From Certhia americana (Eukaryota; Chordata; Aves; Passeriformes; Certhiidae): a DNA stretch of 64,000 nucleotides. The stretch is taken from positions 17,310,411 to 17,374,410 of the forward strand of contig CM031869.1 in the NCBI GenBank assembly GCA_018697195.1, written 5' to 3'. Below the pieces are notes generated by a model. The model saw nothing but the letters and a program-made list of their open reading frames with translations. It did no database searches and was not told the origin of the DNA. Position numbers and translations under genes: made by a program. Below, piece by piece: positions 1 to 10,020 of the stretch. Numbering within the stretch: position 1 is the stretch's first letter; the number at the start of each line of letters is the position of its first letter.

Positions 1-1465
1 TCCTGACACGACTAATCAGCCCCTCTTGATTCCTGTCTGTGATTCTAAAAAGACTGCACCATTCATGTCTTTCAACTGCAGCACTTTTCTGCCAGCCTTG
101 GTTAATTTTATGACTTTTTGCTACTATTCCTGAATTTCCAGCAGGGTTACTGAGGTGCAGCCCCTCTCAGCAGTGTCACAGGAGGGGTGACATTGCCTCC
201 TCAGTTTGCCTGGATCAGAACTGCTGCAGCTCCCAGCCCGCCCAGGGCATCACACCCAGCTGTCAGCTGAGGTGCTGCCTCCCCAATTCCTTCTCCAGGT
301 AATTTCTTTGCAGGGTACAGCTCTGCTTCTGCCAGGGGATGATCAGCCCTCCCAGGTACACTGGGACAGCCACGTGTTCAGCACTTTGTGACCAGTTTCA
401 ACCAGAATTATCTGACAGAGCACCTCCAGCCTGAGCTAAGCCACCTTGTCCAGAGCAGGATTGTTCTGGCAGTGCCTGCAGTGGCATTTACTCCTTCCTG
501 CCACTGTAAGAGGACAGTAACCTCCAGAAAGAGGACAGACAGCCTCAGGCCAAGGATTTTTTAACCTGGATCACTACAAGCAACTGGATCCCACTGGACA
601 TTTTACCCCAGGTGCTGGAGCCTGGATCACTTTGAGCCAGAGCTGTGCCCTCCCCTTGTCTCCCTCTCAAGCTGTGTGAGAGCCAACACAAATGAAAAAA
701 TGTCCTTTTAGGGCCTGATTCCTCAATTCCTGGCACTGTTTGGCTCCATGAGCAGCAGCAATGAGGTGTGCAGCAGGCAGGAGTGCTCCTTGCAGTGTCA
801 CAGCGTGCAGAAGCTGTGGCCTGTGTGCCAGCTGCAGCCTCATTATTCCCAGACAAACAATTCCCCCCTGGCTGTATTCAAATGTGTGTTATCTGAACAG
901 GCCCCACTCACCCAACAAGCAAGATCACTGTGGCAAACATGATTTCTATGCAGCATTCCACCAAAAGTAGTATAATCTGTGAATTTATTAGTTGTGCTTT
1001 CTGTTTCTTTGCAGAGCAGGCATCAAATTATCTGATATTTCTCACTGTAAGGCTCTATCGTGTATCTCCCTCGTGATATAATTTGGGTTTTTGCCACACA
1101 AACAACTGCAAATCCCATGGGAAAAAAATGGTCTGCATTAAGAATTCTCCCACTACTTGTTTAAACAGCATTAGTACATCCACACTTTCAAGAAACTGTA
1201 CATTTTGCACAGATGTCTACTCCTAAATCAGAGACTCCTCATTTACTGTGAAAATGTTCTAGTTTGAACAAACCACTGAACCACGAAAAATAAACAGCCA
1301 CTGATTCTGAATTCCATCAGCCTGCAGAAGCACTTTGTGCCCCTCTACCATGGGAAACCCCTCCTCCCTCAAACCTCCACAGATCAGAGTTCCCAATCCC
1401 ACAGAGCATCTGGAACAAAAGCACAGGGAGCAACTGATCCTGACACCAAGCCCCAGCTCCTGAAG

Positions 1466-1650
1466 GGTCGGAGAGTCCCACAATGGGTTGGTTTGGAAGG
1501 GACCTTAAAGCTCATCCAGTGCCACCCCTGCCACAGGCAGGGACACCTCCCACTGTCCCAGGCTGCTCCAAGCCCCAATGCCCAACCTGGCCTTGGGCAC
1601 TGCCAGGGATCCAGGGGCAGCCACAGCTGCTCTGGGAGACCTCAATTCCC
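1466..1650 (-). mobile_element. CR1 LINE 3' fragment
   Basis: The top strand shows the reverse complement of the CR1 3' end: a TTGGTTTGGAAGGGACC block, then the GCAGGGACACCTCCCACTGTCCCAGGCTGCTCCAAGCC block, then a CACTGCCAGGGATCCAGGGGCAGCC block. The copy is 5'-truncated after about 185 bp. CR1 has no TSD to mark the ends, so the edges are approximate. Confidence 0.85.
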
Positions 1651-4600
1651 TCAGAATCACCTTTGAGGCTGGGCAAGCTAAATTATTCTTCAGGTTATGT
1701 TTAAAAGATGGGAATATCACAGCTGGAACTTTCTGTGCAACTTTATTTCTACTTGAAACCCATGTTATGACGCAACATGACTGCACATTCTTTTTTCCAC
1801 ACAGTCTTGCAGCTTGCAGTGTTCTGGGTGCCCAGTGCTCACATCTTCAGCAGTTAATAAATATTTTTGTCTCTCTTCACTGTTCATCCTGGACTAATCA
1901 AGTGTTGCTCACAGCTAGCTCCAAATGAGGAATTAATAATCTTCTCCTAGACAGCCTAGATTGCTCATCCCAAAACATCCACGAGAACGAAGTCACAACA
2001 AGAGCTGGCCAAAATCCAGCGTTTCTGCCTCATGGAAAATTTCACTGTTTCCAATTGGTTTCATTGTGCTTTGAAATGAAAACACACTTTTGCAATGTCT
2101 GTAATCTCAGAATTGAAATAACGAATTTTACAGTTCTGCCAGGGGTAAAATACAACTCCCCAGGGCATCATTCAGCTGCTGTAACGCTGAGACTGGCTGT
2201 AATCACCTGCTTGCTCACTCTGTGCCTTTAACTTCCAGCACAAAGCCTCTGAGTGTGGCAGGAATTGCATGGAAAAAAATAAGATATGAACACAGAGCTG
2301 AGGACTTGCTGGTAGCAATATCCAGAATGCTATTTAAAGCAAGTTTTAAGTTAATTTCCTGAAGTTTTCTTTTTAAACAAAGGAATAGATATTGATCCTA
2401 TTGTGCTCCAATAAAACTGGAATGGCTCCAGTGGAAAGCTGAGATGTTGGGATTCATCCCACAGATCTTTGCCACGACAACAGCAGATTGTCACTGTGTA
2501 GGGAGACCAGCACCAGCAAGTGTGGAAATGAACTAAAACACCCAGAGAAAGGGGAAGGACATGGAATTCTCTCCAGAAGATCCCTTGCCATTGCTGGCAG
2601 CAACAAACTGGAGCAGGGAAGTTACATTCTGCTGCACTCTGAGCTCTGCTCTCTCATGGCAAGGCTTTGCTACCAGATTCCCCTGCATCATCTGCCAGGT
2701 GTCTGTCCTTCCCTTCCTTCTGCTCTCCCCAGCTTCCTGCTGCATCCTCATTTTGCTAGCCTCACCCTCTTTCAGTAGCTAAACACCAGGGGAAAAAAAA
2801 AATCCTGTACCTCAGGCAGGTTTTTCTGTAGAAAGCAAAATGTAGTGAAAGAAAGGGATCATCAAGCTTCACTTTCCACGGTAAGATTCCCAGGACTTCT
2901 CACATGACAAAACCCTGCATTTTTTCAGGTTCTTCAGTGCAAATTACCAAATCTCTTCCCCCTGACTTTTCTCCATAAATTCCCACAAAATGGATGCACA
3001 ACATAATGCGGAATGTAACCCGAGGACTTATGTATGGAGCAAAATCAAATTATTTCTGACATATATTATCTCTGACAAGTGACAGTTGGAGATGCTTGGG
3101 CAGCAAGGGTGAGGAGCAGGGATTATAAAGTCATGCTCTCCCTGGCAGAACTTTCCAGCAATCAGCTGTTCTGTGATCTGAGCAGGAGGTTTGGCTGGAC
3201 CAATTAAGTCTCATTTCAAAGTGTAATTTTACCTAATCACTTCTTGGAACCCACTTGTACTTCTGGCCTGTAGCAGCAAGTTCCACAATTTACCTGGGCA
3301 CTGGCCAAACACAAAATGCCTTTTGCTTTTTTCCAAACTTGCTACCTGACCCTTCTGTGCTGCATTTTAATTTCAGGATTATGAAAAAGGCTGTCCTTAT
3401 TCTCTTTCTCTCAACACTTTGTTTCACAGAGTACCAGCACGTTCTCTGCCACTTCCATTTTTTTTAAAGCTGAAGTCAGTCTGTGTTTGGATGTAATTGT
3501 CTCCCTGTCATCTTTCCTCTGCAGTTCTGTCCCTGTTTTTCAGGCACTGTCTTTTCCTTAAGTGTTCGAGATGTGGTTGCTCCCAGACTCACATGAACCC
3601 ACAGAACTGCCTTGTCCTCAGCTCCTTCCTTCACCATAATTAACATTTAATTGGCCTCACTGCTGCCGAGCACTGACTTAACCTTATCATAAGCACATCC
3701 ACAGTGACTTTAAATGTTCCCTCTGCAAGACAATTATTAATTTGATACTCCTCACTCTGCCTGTGTATTTACAGCCACAGTCCCCTGTGCACACTTGTTT
3801 AACCCACCTGGGGATTACCCTGGCTTTGGTGCTTGTGCAGTCTTTACCTGTGACTTTCAGATTTGACTGTCCTGAAGAATTCTGTACCATTTGCTCCTTC
3901 TGCTGCCTTGCTTGTCACCTCTTTTTTCGAAATCACTGCTGACTGTGCTGAGCAGAACAGGTTTAACAAAGGACTGGGGAATCCTACAGTAATGGCTCTC
4001 CACTGTGAAAACTTTCTTGTGCTTTAAGGAGTTACCAGCCCAAGAGTAACCCCTCCATGTTCTCTCATATCAGCTTAAATTCTTTCGATAGCTTTGGTTT
4101 AGGTCCTGTCTGGATGATTTTTGGAAAGCTAAAAGCTGGATTATCTTGCTCCACATGCCTGTTGACTTCTCCAAAGAAGTCTTAATAGATTTACAACTCT
4201 CTCAAGTATCTGCAAAGGAGCAAGCTGGCCTGAGAAATGGCTTCCTAAATCCTTCCAAGACCTTTGATACAGCCCACTCATCCCAGCATCTGACACCTCT
4301 ATCCTGTCACAGAGTTTCTATCAAATTAGAATCACCTCTTTTGCAGTTCTGTGCCTCAAACCAACACCCACCCACCGTTTTTTAAAAGCCATGCTGTGCA
4401 ATCTGTCAGTGCTCATTCCCCTGGCCACAGAGCAGGTTTGAGCATGGGATTACAGCTCATCCTTGGAGGTTCAGTGATCTCCCTGCCTCTGAAGAACATC
4501 TGAACAGACACCATGTGGCCTTAGTGACTTGTCACTGTTCAATTTATCAGTTTGCCCAAAAGCTCTTCCTGTTGACTCTCAGCAGGAGCTGTTTGTCAGA

Positions 4601-4997
4601 CACACATTCACTCCAGGATGTTCAGCTGTGCCAACTGCAGGCATTGCTGTCTCCACTTCTTCCCACCACTCCTCCCAGAGGTCCATGTCCAGTCACCTGC
4701 CAGTGCTGGAATGCTTCTTAATATGCTCCAGGCTAAAGCAGATGGGTTAAACAGTCTAATTGGCAGTTTAGGTAAATTAACCTGGCTGTTTTCCTGGAGT
4801 TAATTAGGAGACATGGAAACAAAATACTCCATTTGCCAACTGATGGGAATGGTAACCTCTGGCAGGAGAAGGTTTGATAAGCAGTGATGGGCAGTAGCTG
4901 AAATCAGAACAGGAGGAAGCCAAAATTCTGAAAGAAAGCAAGAAATGGAGAACAGCTCTGACCTTTTCTATTAGTGAAGCAGCACCTTCACTATTTA

Positions 4998-5193
4998 AAT
5001 CCTTCTCTGTGAGGGTGCTGAGGCCCTGGCACAGAGAAGCTGCGGCTGCCCCTGGATCCCTGGAAGTGTCCAAGGCCAGGCTGGGCAGGGCTTGGAGCAG
5101 CCTGGGACAGTGGAAGGTGCCTTTGCCCACGGCAGGGAACAAGAAGAGCTCCCATATCCCTCTCAACCCAAACCAGTTTGTGATCCTGTGTTT
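4998..5193 (+). mobile_element. CR1 LINE 3' fragment
   Basis: Sense-orientation CR1 3' end with blocks GAGGCCCTGGCACAG, GGATCCCTGGAAGTGTCC and GGAGCAGCCTGGGACAGTGG, then a diverged CAACCCAAACCAGTTTGTGATCCTGTG tail. It lies in the presumed DELE1 intron, opposite to the gene. Confidence 0.85.
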
Positions 5194-5917
5194 TAGCCAA
5201 CATCTGTGGCTGCTCTGTATGGATGTGCCTTCTCTACACCACTACTGAATGTTGTCCCCTTGCCACTGTTCCAGCAGACTTCCTGCTTCCATCAGCTTTC
5301 CTCAGCCCATTATCAGTGTTTCTAAATCTAGTGAGCTGTAGGCCTCATCTGATCTTCCTTGGTGTGACTTTATATTCCCTATGTAGGACATGCTTTCCTG
5401 GGTGAGACTTCAATTTTGTTGGAGACTATCTTTCTATTTTTATAAAACTCATTTTAATAATGTCTTTGATACCTCCTTCCACTGTCTTATCTATGGCAGA
5501 AGAGCTCAGAAACACATCCTCATCTTGCAGGAAGAGAATAATTCCTTCAGTTTCACACCATATACACCAGTTTCCCAGATCAGTGGTGCAGCATCCTCCT
5601 GAATCCTTCTGGCTGCAAACATCTGTCCACAATAAAAGAACAGGACTGGATGCTGCAATCAGTTTGCTAAGGCAAAGCAGTATAGGGAAAGCTGTTGTCA
5701 CCTGCAGTTACAGCACAGCCTTGGCTCTGCCTTCAGGAGGTTTTTTCCCCCTGTATCTGAATTCTGATTCATCTCTCTGAAATTCTGCTTTTCCACTCTC
5801 TCTTGCCTCCTCAGGTGTCAATAAATGGCTGCACACTCCTTGGCTCCCAGCTTGCCTTGGAGGAACTCCCAGGTCCTTCTGCCTCAAGTATCCTGCTCCG
5901 TAGCACATGGCACATAC

Positions 5918-6133
5918 CTGCTTCTGCCCAGGGCTGGCTCTCTCCCTGCCCTGAGGGGATGCCTGAGGATGAATTCTCTGCTACAGCCTCTGGACTTGCT
6001 TTCTGCAGGAACTGGGACCCCGGCTGCTCACCAGGACAGCTGGTTGAGGCATCAGTCACCACTGTAACACAGAGCACAAAACCTTCATCTGCTGCAGGTG
6101 ACACCACCGGCCTGTGCGTGTACTCAGTGTCTT
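5918..6133 (-). CDS. DELE1: Putative DELE1 coding exon 4 (disordered linker)
   Basis: A 216-bp open segment in phase with exon 3 runs from an acceptor after a pyrimidine/GT-rich tract (GTGTGTGTGGTCAG, ending at 6134) to a good donor (CAG|GTATGT at 5917-5916). It encodes about 72 residues rich in Ser, Pro, Glu and Gln, beginning EDTEYTHRPV. This resembles the low-complexity linker of DELE1 before its Sel1/TPR repeats, but I cannot align it residue by residue. A stronger-looking acceptor (TCTGCTGCAG) 36-40 bp upstream would put a stop in frame, which favours the site chosen. The preceding 246-bp intron is open in the same frame, so a longer exon 3 running through is also possible. Confidence 0.5.
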
Positions 6134-6379
6134 CTGACCACACACACAAGCAGGAGCAAAGTTCCTGCAGCAGAATCCAGCACGGAAAACAAAGGTAAGG
6201 GCACACAGAGTGGGATTGCACCAAACCCTTAAGAAGCAGAGATTCTCCCGACACTCTCGCCAGGGCCCGAGAGCGACTGTCAGCGTCTCCCAGCTCTCTC
6301 CCAGCCTCATTTAACACCCCAGGAGGCAGCAATCCCACCCGGCAGCCCTCGCCGCCCTCCCCAGGCCACAGCCGCTGAC

Positions 6380-6500
6380 CTGCGGGCTGGGGCGGCAGCG
6401 AAGATCGCCAGGGAAGCCTTCGCTCTGTGCGGGTGTCCGACAGCGACCTGAGCCAGGCGATCTGCCTGAGCAGCTGCAGCAGCAGCGCGCCCACGGCTCC
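6380..6500 (-). CDS. DELE1: DELE1 coding exon 3 (hydrophobic segment)
   Basis: This 121-bp exon lies between an acceptor (CGATCTCCGCAG, ending at 6501) and a donor (GCAG|GTCAGC at 6379-6378), phase 0 in and phase 1 out. Residues about 69-85 of the joined protein read GAVGALLLQLLRQIAWL, a hydrophobic helix-like segment. The pattern W-G-x4-L-x-L-Q-L-x-R-Q-I across the exon 2/3 junction matches what I recall of human DELE1 (ISWGTLAVLALQLARQI). This is the strongest evidence for the gene. The rest of the exon is Arg/Pro-rich and poorly conserved. Intron 2 is 97 bp. Exons 1-3 together give about 108 residues, against roughly 515 for the whole human protein. Confidence 0.8.
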
Positions 6501-6597
6501 CTGCGGAGATCGGACACGGTGAGGGGAACAGCCCCGCTCCCACCCGGCCCCGCTCCTCGGGGCACCTCCCCGAGGCGTCCCCGGCGCTGCTCCTCAC

Positions 6598-6694
6598 CCA
6601 GGTGACGGCCTCCCGCACGGAGTAGCGGGGCACCAAGCCGGGCAGCGGCTGCCGCCGTCCTCCTCGCTCCGGGCCATCCTGACACGCGGGCGCC
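6598..6694 (-). CDS. DELE1: DELE1 coding exon 2
   Basis: This 97-bp exon lies between an acceptor (GTTGTTGCAG, ending at 6695) and a donor (TGG|GTGAGG at 6597-6596). One base completes the split Arg36 codon and 32 codons follow, ending in a phase-0 junction. The peptide is polar and Arg/Pro/Gly-rich and ends YSVREAVTW. That tail resembles the human DELE1 stretch just before its hydrophobic segment (recalled as ...LWDAISW). Intron 1 is only 84 bp. The 32-codon exon keeps the frame between exons 1 and 3, which supports the splice model. This linker diverges quickly and would not identify the gene on its own. Confidence 0.78.
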
Positions 6695-6778
6695 CTGCAA
6701 CAACCGCACACACACGGGCACCGTGAGGCCGGGCCGCGCCGCCGGCCCCGGGCCGGGGGACACCCGAGCCGCACTCAC

Positions 6779-6885
6779 CGCTCGGGGCTGTGGCCGCGGC
6801 CGCCGCTCAGCCCGGGGGCACAGGCGGGGCGGACGGGGGTGGGCGCGCAGCGGCCCCGGCCCAGCAGCAGCAGCAGCCGCCACAT
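6779..6885 (-). CDS. DELE1: DELE1 coding exon 1 (mitochondrial leader)
   Basis: The reading frame starts at the ATG whose complement is 6883-6885 (G at -3) and runs 35 codons plus two bases to a consensus donor, CG|GTGAGT, at 6778-6777. The peptide begins MWRLLLLLGRGR and is rich in Arg with no acidic residue until Glu35, as expected of a mitochondrial targeting sequence. Human DELE1, recalled from memory, also starts MWRL with a Leu/Gly/Arg-rich leader. DELE1 is imported into mitochondria, cleaved by OMA1 on stress, and its C-terminal part activates the eIF2alpha kinase HRI in the cytosol. The frame is open upstream to an ATG at 7269, but that stretch is GC-rich promoter sequence, so I prefer the internal start. 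The exon lies in a CpG island. The identification rests mainly on exon 3; the splice phase (2) fits exon 2. Confidence 0.8.
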
Positions 6886-6923
6886 CCCGCCCGCCCCGCC
6901 GGCAACGCGCGGGGCATAGAGAC

Positions 6924-6938
6924 GGGCGGGCGGGCGGG
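6924..6938 (+). other. G-quadruplex motif near the DELE1 start
   Basis: Four GGG tracts separated by single C residues lie 39-53 bp upstream of the start codon. A second such motif is at 7015-7030. The G-rich strand is plus, so the DELE1 transcript would be C-rich here and any quadruplex would form on the DNA template strand. Confidence 0.6.
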
Positions 6939-7030
6939 CACGGCGGGGGGACGGCGGGCCGGGGCTGCGGGCACAGCGGGCACACAGGGGACAGCGGGGA
7001 CGAGGGCGGCTACAGGGCGGGCGGGCGGGG

Positions 7031-7150
7031 CGGCAGCATCGCCACGGAGCCGGGAAACAGCGGCACGGTGGCCGTGGAGCGAGGGTAGAGCGGCGGCAGC
7101 ACCATAGAGCGCGGGTAGAGCGGCCCCGCCGCCATGGAGCGCGCAGAGAG
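7031..7150. repeat. 4 x 30-bp tandem repeat in the DELE1 promoter
   Basis: Four consecutive 30-base units (7031-7060, 7061-7090, 7091-7120, 7121-7150) share a CGGC..GCC(A/G)TGGAGC pattern, and units 2 and 3 end in GGGTAGAG. The units are diverged but stay in register. They lie 146-265 bp upstream of the proposed start codon, in the promoter or 5' UTR. Because 30 is divisible by three, short open frames run through them on both strands; these are not taken as coding. Confidence 0.8.
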
Positions 7151-7253
7151 CGCCGCCCGGCCGGGAGGGCCCGTGTGGGCACGGCCGGGCTGAGCCGGCA
7201 CTGAGCGCAGCGCGGCCGGCGGCTGCAAAATGAGGAATATGGAAAATGTCTCT

Positions 7254-7697
7254 GAAGAAAGGTGTTCACCGGTGTTTGATCTCTGTCTGCTTTCCAGCCT
7301 AACCAGCAAGAAGGGTGATTTTATCCGCCAAACAGCAGCTCACAAGCACTACGTGATGTCCAGGTGTTCGAAAGACCCGTAACTTGTTCTTAGAGTCACC
7401 TTGCTAGTGACGCTGACATTTGTTCAAGAGTCAGAAATAGTTAACAATTTGTCCACAGTGTAACTGGAAATGAGAAGAAGGTTAGGAAACAGGGTTCTGC
7501 TTTATTGTTGCAGAATGTGGAATAAATTAAAATTAAGGAAGGATGTTCTTTGGTGCTTGATCTTTGTATGCTTTCAAGCCACATCAACAAGAAAGCAGAT
7601 TTAATCCCTGGAACAAATAGCACCTAACAAGCTCTAAGTGATGCCCAAGTGTCCTTCTGGACAAATTACTTGGAATTGCCTCGCTAAGATTTTGGGC
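7254..7697. repeat. Two diverged copies of a ~157-bp unit
   Basis: 7254-7410 and 7541-7697 align end to end with many substitutions (about 70% by eye). Shared landmarks are TTTGATCT(C/T)TGT(C/A)TGCTTTC near the start, CA(G/A)CAAGAA, GTGATG(T/C)CCA(G/A)GTGT, and ACTTG..TTG(C/..)TAG near the end. The first copy abuts the DELE1 CpG island. The units could be parts of an old retroviral or other interspersed element; I do not recognise the family. Confidence 0.65.
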
Positions 7698-8115
7698 TGG
7701 ACGTGTTCCAGTGACCTCAGACCCCAGGGAGGCTGGGAAAACTTGGGAAGAAGGATGTGCCACTGATGGTGGACACAAGACAGAATTTATAGACCACAAG
7801 GACATTTGGCAGAACCCACAAGATAAGGAAGAAACTGATAAATTCAACTCAGCAACGAGGCTGAAATCGGCTCCGATTGGGTAAAAAGTAATTCCAGCAG
7901 GGCAGGTCACAACCACTGACCCATGGCCCAAGAACCACTGACCCAAGAGAAGAGAAAGACTGAGTGTGGGACTAATTAGCATGAGAAGCGAGAGACTCAT
8001 TAACCAATAGAAGATAGAATACTAATTAATAGGAGAACTAGTTGACATGTAGCCAGTGAACACTAATGCCTTTGTTTGCTAAAATGTGAACTGTAAATAA
8101 ATCAAATACCTCGAT
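7698..8115 (+). mobile_element. Possible degenerate LTR-like segment
   Basis: The stretch ends in a region like an LTR U3/R: ACTAATTAGCATGAG, ATTAACCAATAG (CCAAT box), then GTAAATAAATCAAAT with an AATAAA signal, followed by a boundary near the CATCTGGATCTCCTTGC block. I see no clear TG..CA termini, no primer-binding site and no viral coding region nearby, so this is tentative. Confidence 0.3.
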
Positions 8116-8772
8116 TCCATCTGGATCTCCTTGCACACCAGGGAAGGAACCTGTTTTGGGATAACAGGAAGAGTCCCTGGGGATCTGCTGGTGTTTGGGG
8201 TGGGGGATAACTCCTCCTTGGAAAGCATAGATAGGGACACACCCCAGGCTGGTGATACCCAGGTTGGTCCTGTGGCTTTGGGGTGTCTCTGAATGCTCCC
8301 TGAGCCCTGGGGGTGACAAAATATAGGGACCACCTTAATAGTGGGGAGTGCTGAAGGATTCCTCTTATTATAAACTGAATAAAGTGCCCTTTCCTTACCC
8401 AGAGCTGCACCCAACAGAGACCATGCCACACCAGCCTGAAAAAAAATCAGCTTCATGTCCTCCTCAGCCTGGGTTTCCATCAGGAGTAGGAACATTGCCC
8501 TGCTCATTCCAGCTAAACACTCTTGTTTATTTCTTTGTTCCATAGGCACAGAAATTCTTGGTCATTCCAGCAGTTGTCTCTTTTTCTGGAATGTGATGTT
8601 TTCTGTGCTGGTAATTCCTGTTATGAGCTCAGAATTCTTGCTCAATATTAGCTGTGGTTTATGCTTGAATGGCTGCAGGTTTAATTCTAACTGTGGAATA
8701 TCCATAATCACTCTCCTTCATCAGACTAAACATTTGCTTTAAACTACCAAATTTCTCTTGGTGTTCCACGGC

Positions 8773-8835
8773 TTTGTTTTGTTTGTTTTGTTTTGTTTTG
8801 TTTTGTTTTGTTTTGTTTTGTTTTGTTTTGTTTGT
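8773..8835 (+). repeat. (TTTTG)n microsatellite
   Basis: About twelve units of the pentamer TTTTG with few interruptions. It may derive from the A-rich tail of a minus-strand retroposed copy, but I recognise no body of such an element beside it. Confidence 0.95.
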
Positions 8836-9377
8836 AGTGTCATATGGGACACAAATACTTTATCCTTTTCACCCCGGATTTGGCTTAATAGTGTAATTAC
8901 AAAGTCATTTAGTTGCCTGTTTTACTAAATGTGTCTGTAATTGTCTCATGTTAGTAGACTGGTGTTTGCTAAGCTACTACAGTTTGTTTGGGGATGAAAA
9001 TTACATGCAAAATAGAAATATCAGCATCTCCACTCTACAATCTTGCCTTAATTTTCTCGCTCATCAGGTTGATACCACTAATTAATGCTCCAAAAACTGA
9101 ACCTGCATTTATTGGTATTGGTTCATCCACGATCTTCTCAGCTGATCACTGAATTTTTAATGCTTTGGTCCTGGTTTCCTTCCAAGTCCCCAGCCAGGTG
9201 ATGAGGGATACTCTCTGGCTTTTCTGTGACTGGCAAGGCACAAGCAGAGCCGGTCTGTTTGGATTCCTGTTGTGAGGATTCCCCAGGAGCTGCGGTGTTC
9301 ATGGTGGAGTTTTGTGTTTGTGTCTGTGACACTGGAGAAGGAAAATCACTGGATGAAGGTGGGCAAATATTGAGAAA

Positions 9378-10020
9378 CGAGGAAGCAGCTCTGGAGCGAA
9401 GGACCAAGTGGCCAGGGAGGCTGGAGACCAGCAGGTCAGGGAGGGCTTCTGTCCCTGTGCCCAGCCCTGGGGACACCTCTGGGGGGCTGTGTCCAGCTCT
9501 GGCTCCTCAGCACAGCAGGGACAGGAGCTCCTGGAGCTGAGGAAGGGCCGGGAACATCTCCATGCCCAGGACAGGCTGAGGGAGCTGGGGCTGCTCAGCC
9601 TGGAGAGGAGCCCCAGCTGAGAGGGGCCCTCAGCCCTGGGAATCCCTGGGTGTCCCTGTCTGTCTCAGTCTGTCTCTGTCTGTCCCAGTCTATCCCAGTC
9701 TGTCCCAATCTGTCCCAGTCTGTCCCAGTCTGTCCCTGTCTGTCCCTGTGTGCAGGCAGGGGCAGGGCAGGGCCCAGGCTCTGCTCCAGGTCCCAGCAGT
9801 GGCACCAGAGCCACGGGCAGGGACTGAGCCCAGGAACTTCTGCCCTGGGCAGTGCCCAGCCCTGAGCAGAGTGTGCAGAGAGGCTGTGGAGTGTCCCTGC
9901 CTGGGGTTATTCCAGATATTCCTGTGCCCTGAGCTCTGGGATGGCCCTGCTGCAGCAGGGAGGTGGCACCAGGTGACCACTGTGTGCCCTTCAGCCTGAC
10001 CCAGACTGGGATTCTATGAA
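9378..10020 (+). mobile_element. CR1 LINE copy interrupted by a 10-bp repeat array
   Basis: The 5' part (9378-9650) shows CR1 3'-ORF/UTR blocks such as TGGCCAGGGAGGCTGGAGACCAGCAGG, CTGTGTCCAGCTCTGGCTCCTCAG and GAGGGAGCTGGGGCTGCTCAGCCTGGAGAGGAG. The 3' part (9760-10020) ends with the typical GGGATTCTATGAA tail. The middle is occupied by a simple repeat. This is a different subfamily from the GGATCCCTGGCAG group that dominates the window. Confidence 0.8.
9651..9750 (+). repeat. 10-bp minisatellite, consensus CAGTCTGTCC
   Basis: About ten units with exact 10-bp register, varying at one or two positions per unit. The array is inside a CR1 copy. The minus-strand frames through it encode a DRLGQTGTDW-type repeat and are not genes. 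Confidence 0.9.

Larger units (their letters stand above)
1..5917. other. Left flank: presumed DELE1 intron, no exons recognised
   Basis: If exon 4 is right, transcription continues leftward through this stretch. I looked on the minus strand for the Sel1/TPR coding pattern that makes up the C-terminal half of DELE1 and did not find it, so those exons are probably beyond base 1. Contents: two CR1 fragments (about 1466-1650 and 4998-5193), short T-rich tracts, and sequence at about 3240-4800 that may be decayed LINE. A minus-strand open stretch at 5908-5708 just after the exon 4 donor has no clear acceptor and ends in a stop; I leave it as intron. Confidence 0.5.
6300..7215. promoter_or_regulatory. 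DELE1: CpG island, DELE1 promoter and first exons
   Basis: A dense CpG-rich block contrasts sharply with the AT-richer flanks. It covers exons 1-3 and about 330 bp upstream of the ATG. It contains runs of GGGCGGG (Sp1/KLF-type boxes) around 6889-6900, 6924-6938 and 7015-7030, and I see no TATA box near the start. This is typical of a housekeeping promoter with dispersed initiation. The exact transcription start cannot be read from the sequence. Such islands often fire divergently, so a non-coding transcript toward higher coordinates is possible, but I see no spliced coding gene there. Confidence 0.8.
7211..9377. other. Proximal upstream intergenic segment
   Basis: No gene is recognised. It holds the duplicated ~157-bp unit, the LTR-like segment and the (TTTTG)n array, then AT-rich single-copy-looking sequence to 9377. 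The open frames here (for example minus 8549-8079) have no protein-like composition and no splice context. Confidence 0.6.

Noticed and set aside
5708..5908. Minus-strand 66-codon frame as DELE1 exon 5
   Set aside because: Overlaps the exon 4 donor side, has no clear acceptor and ends in a stop, with no match to DELE1 repeats.
6790..7107. Plus-strand Gln/Ala-rich frame in the CpG island
   Set aside because: Shadow of the GC-rich repeat and of the Leu codons of exon 1 on the other strand.
6775..7269. Minus-strand frame extending 128 codons upstream of the DELE1 start
   Set aside because: The extension is Arg/Pro/Cys-rich translation of CpG-island and 30-bp repeat DNA. The ATG at 6885 gives a leader like other DELE1 proteins.
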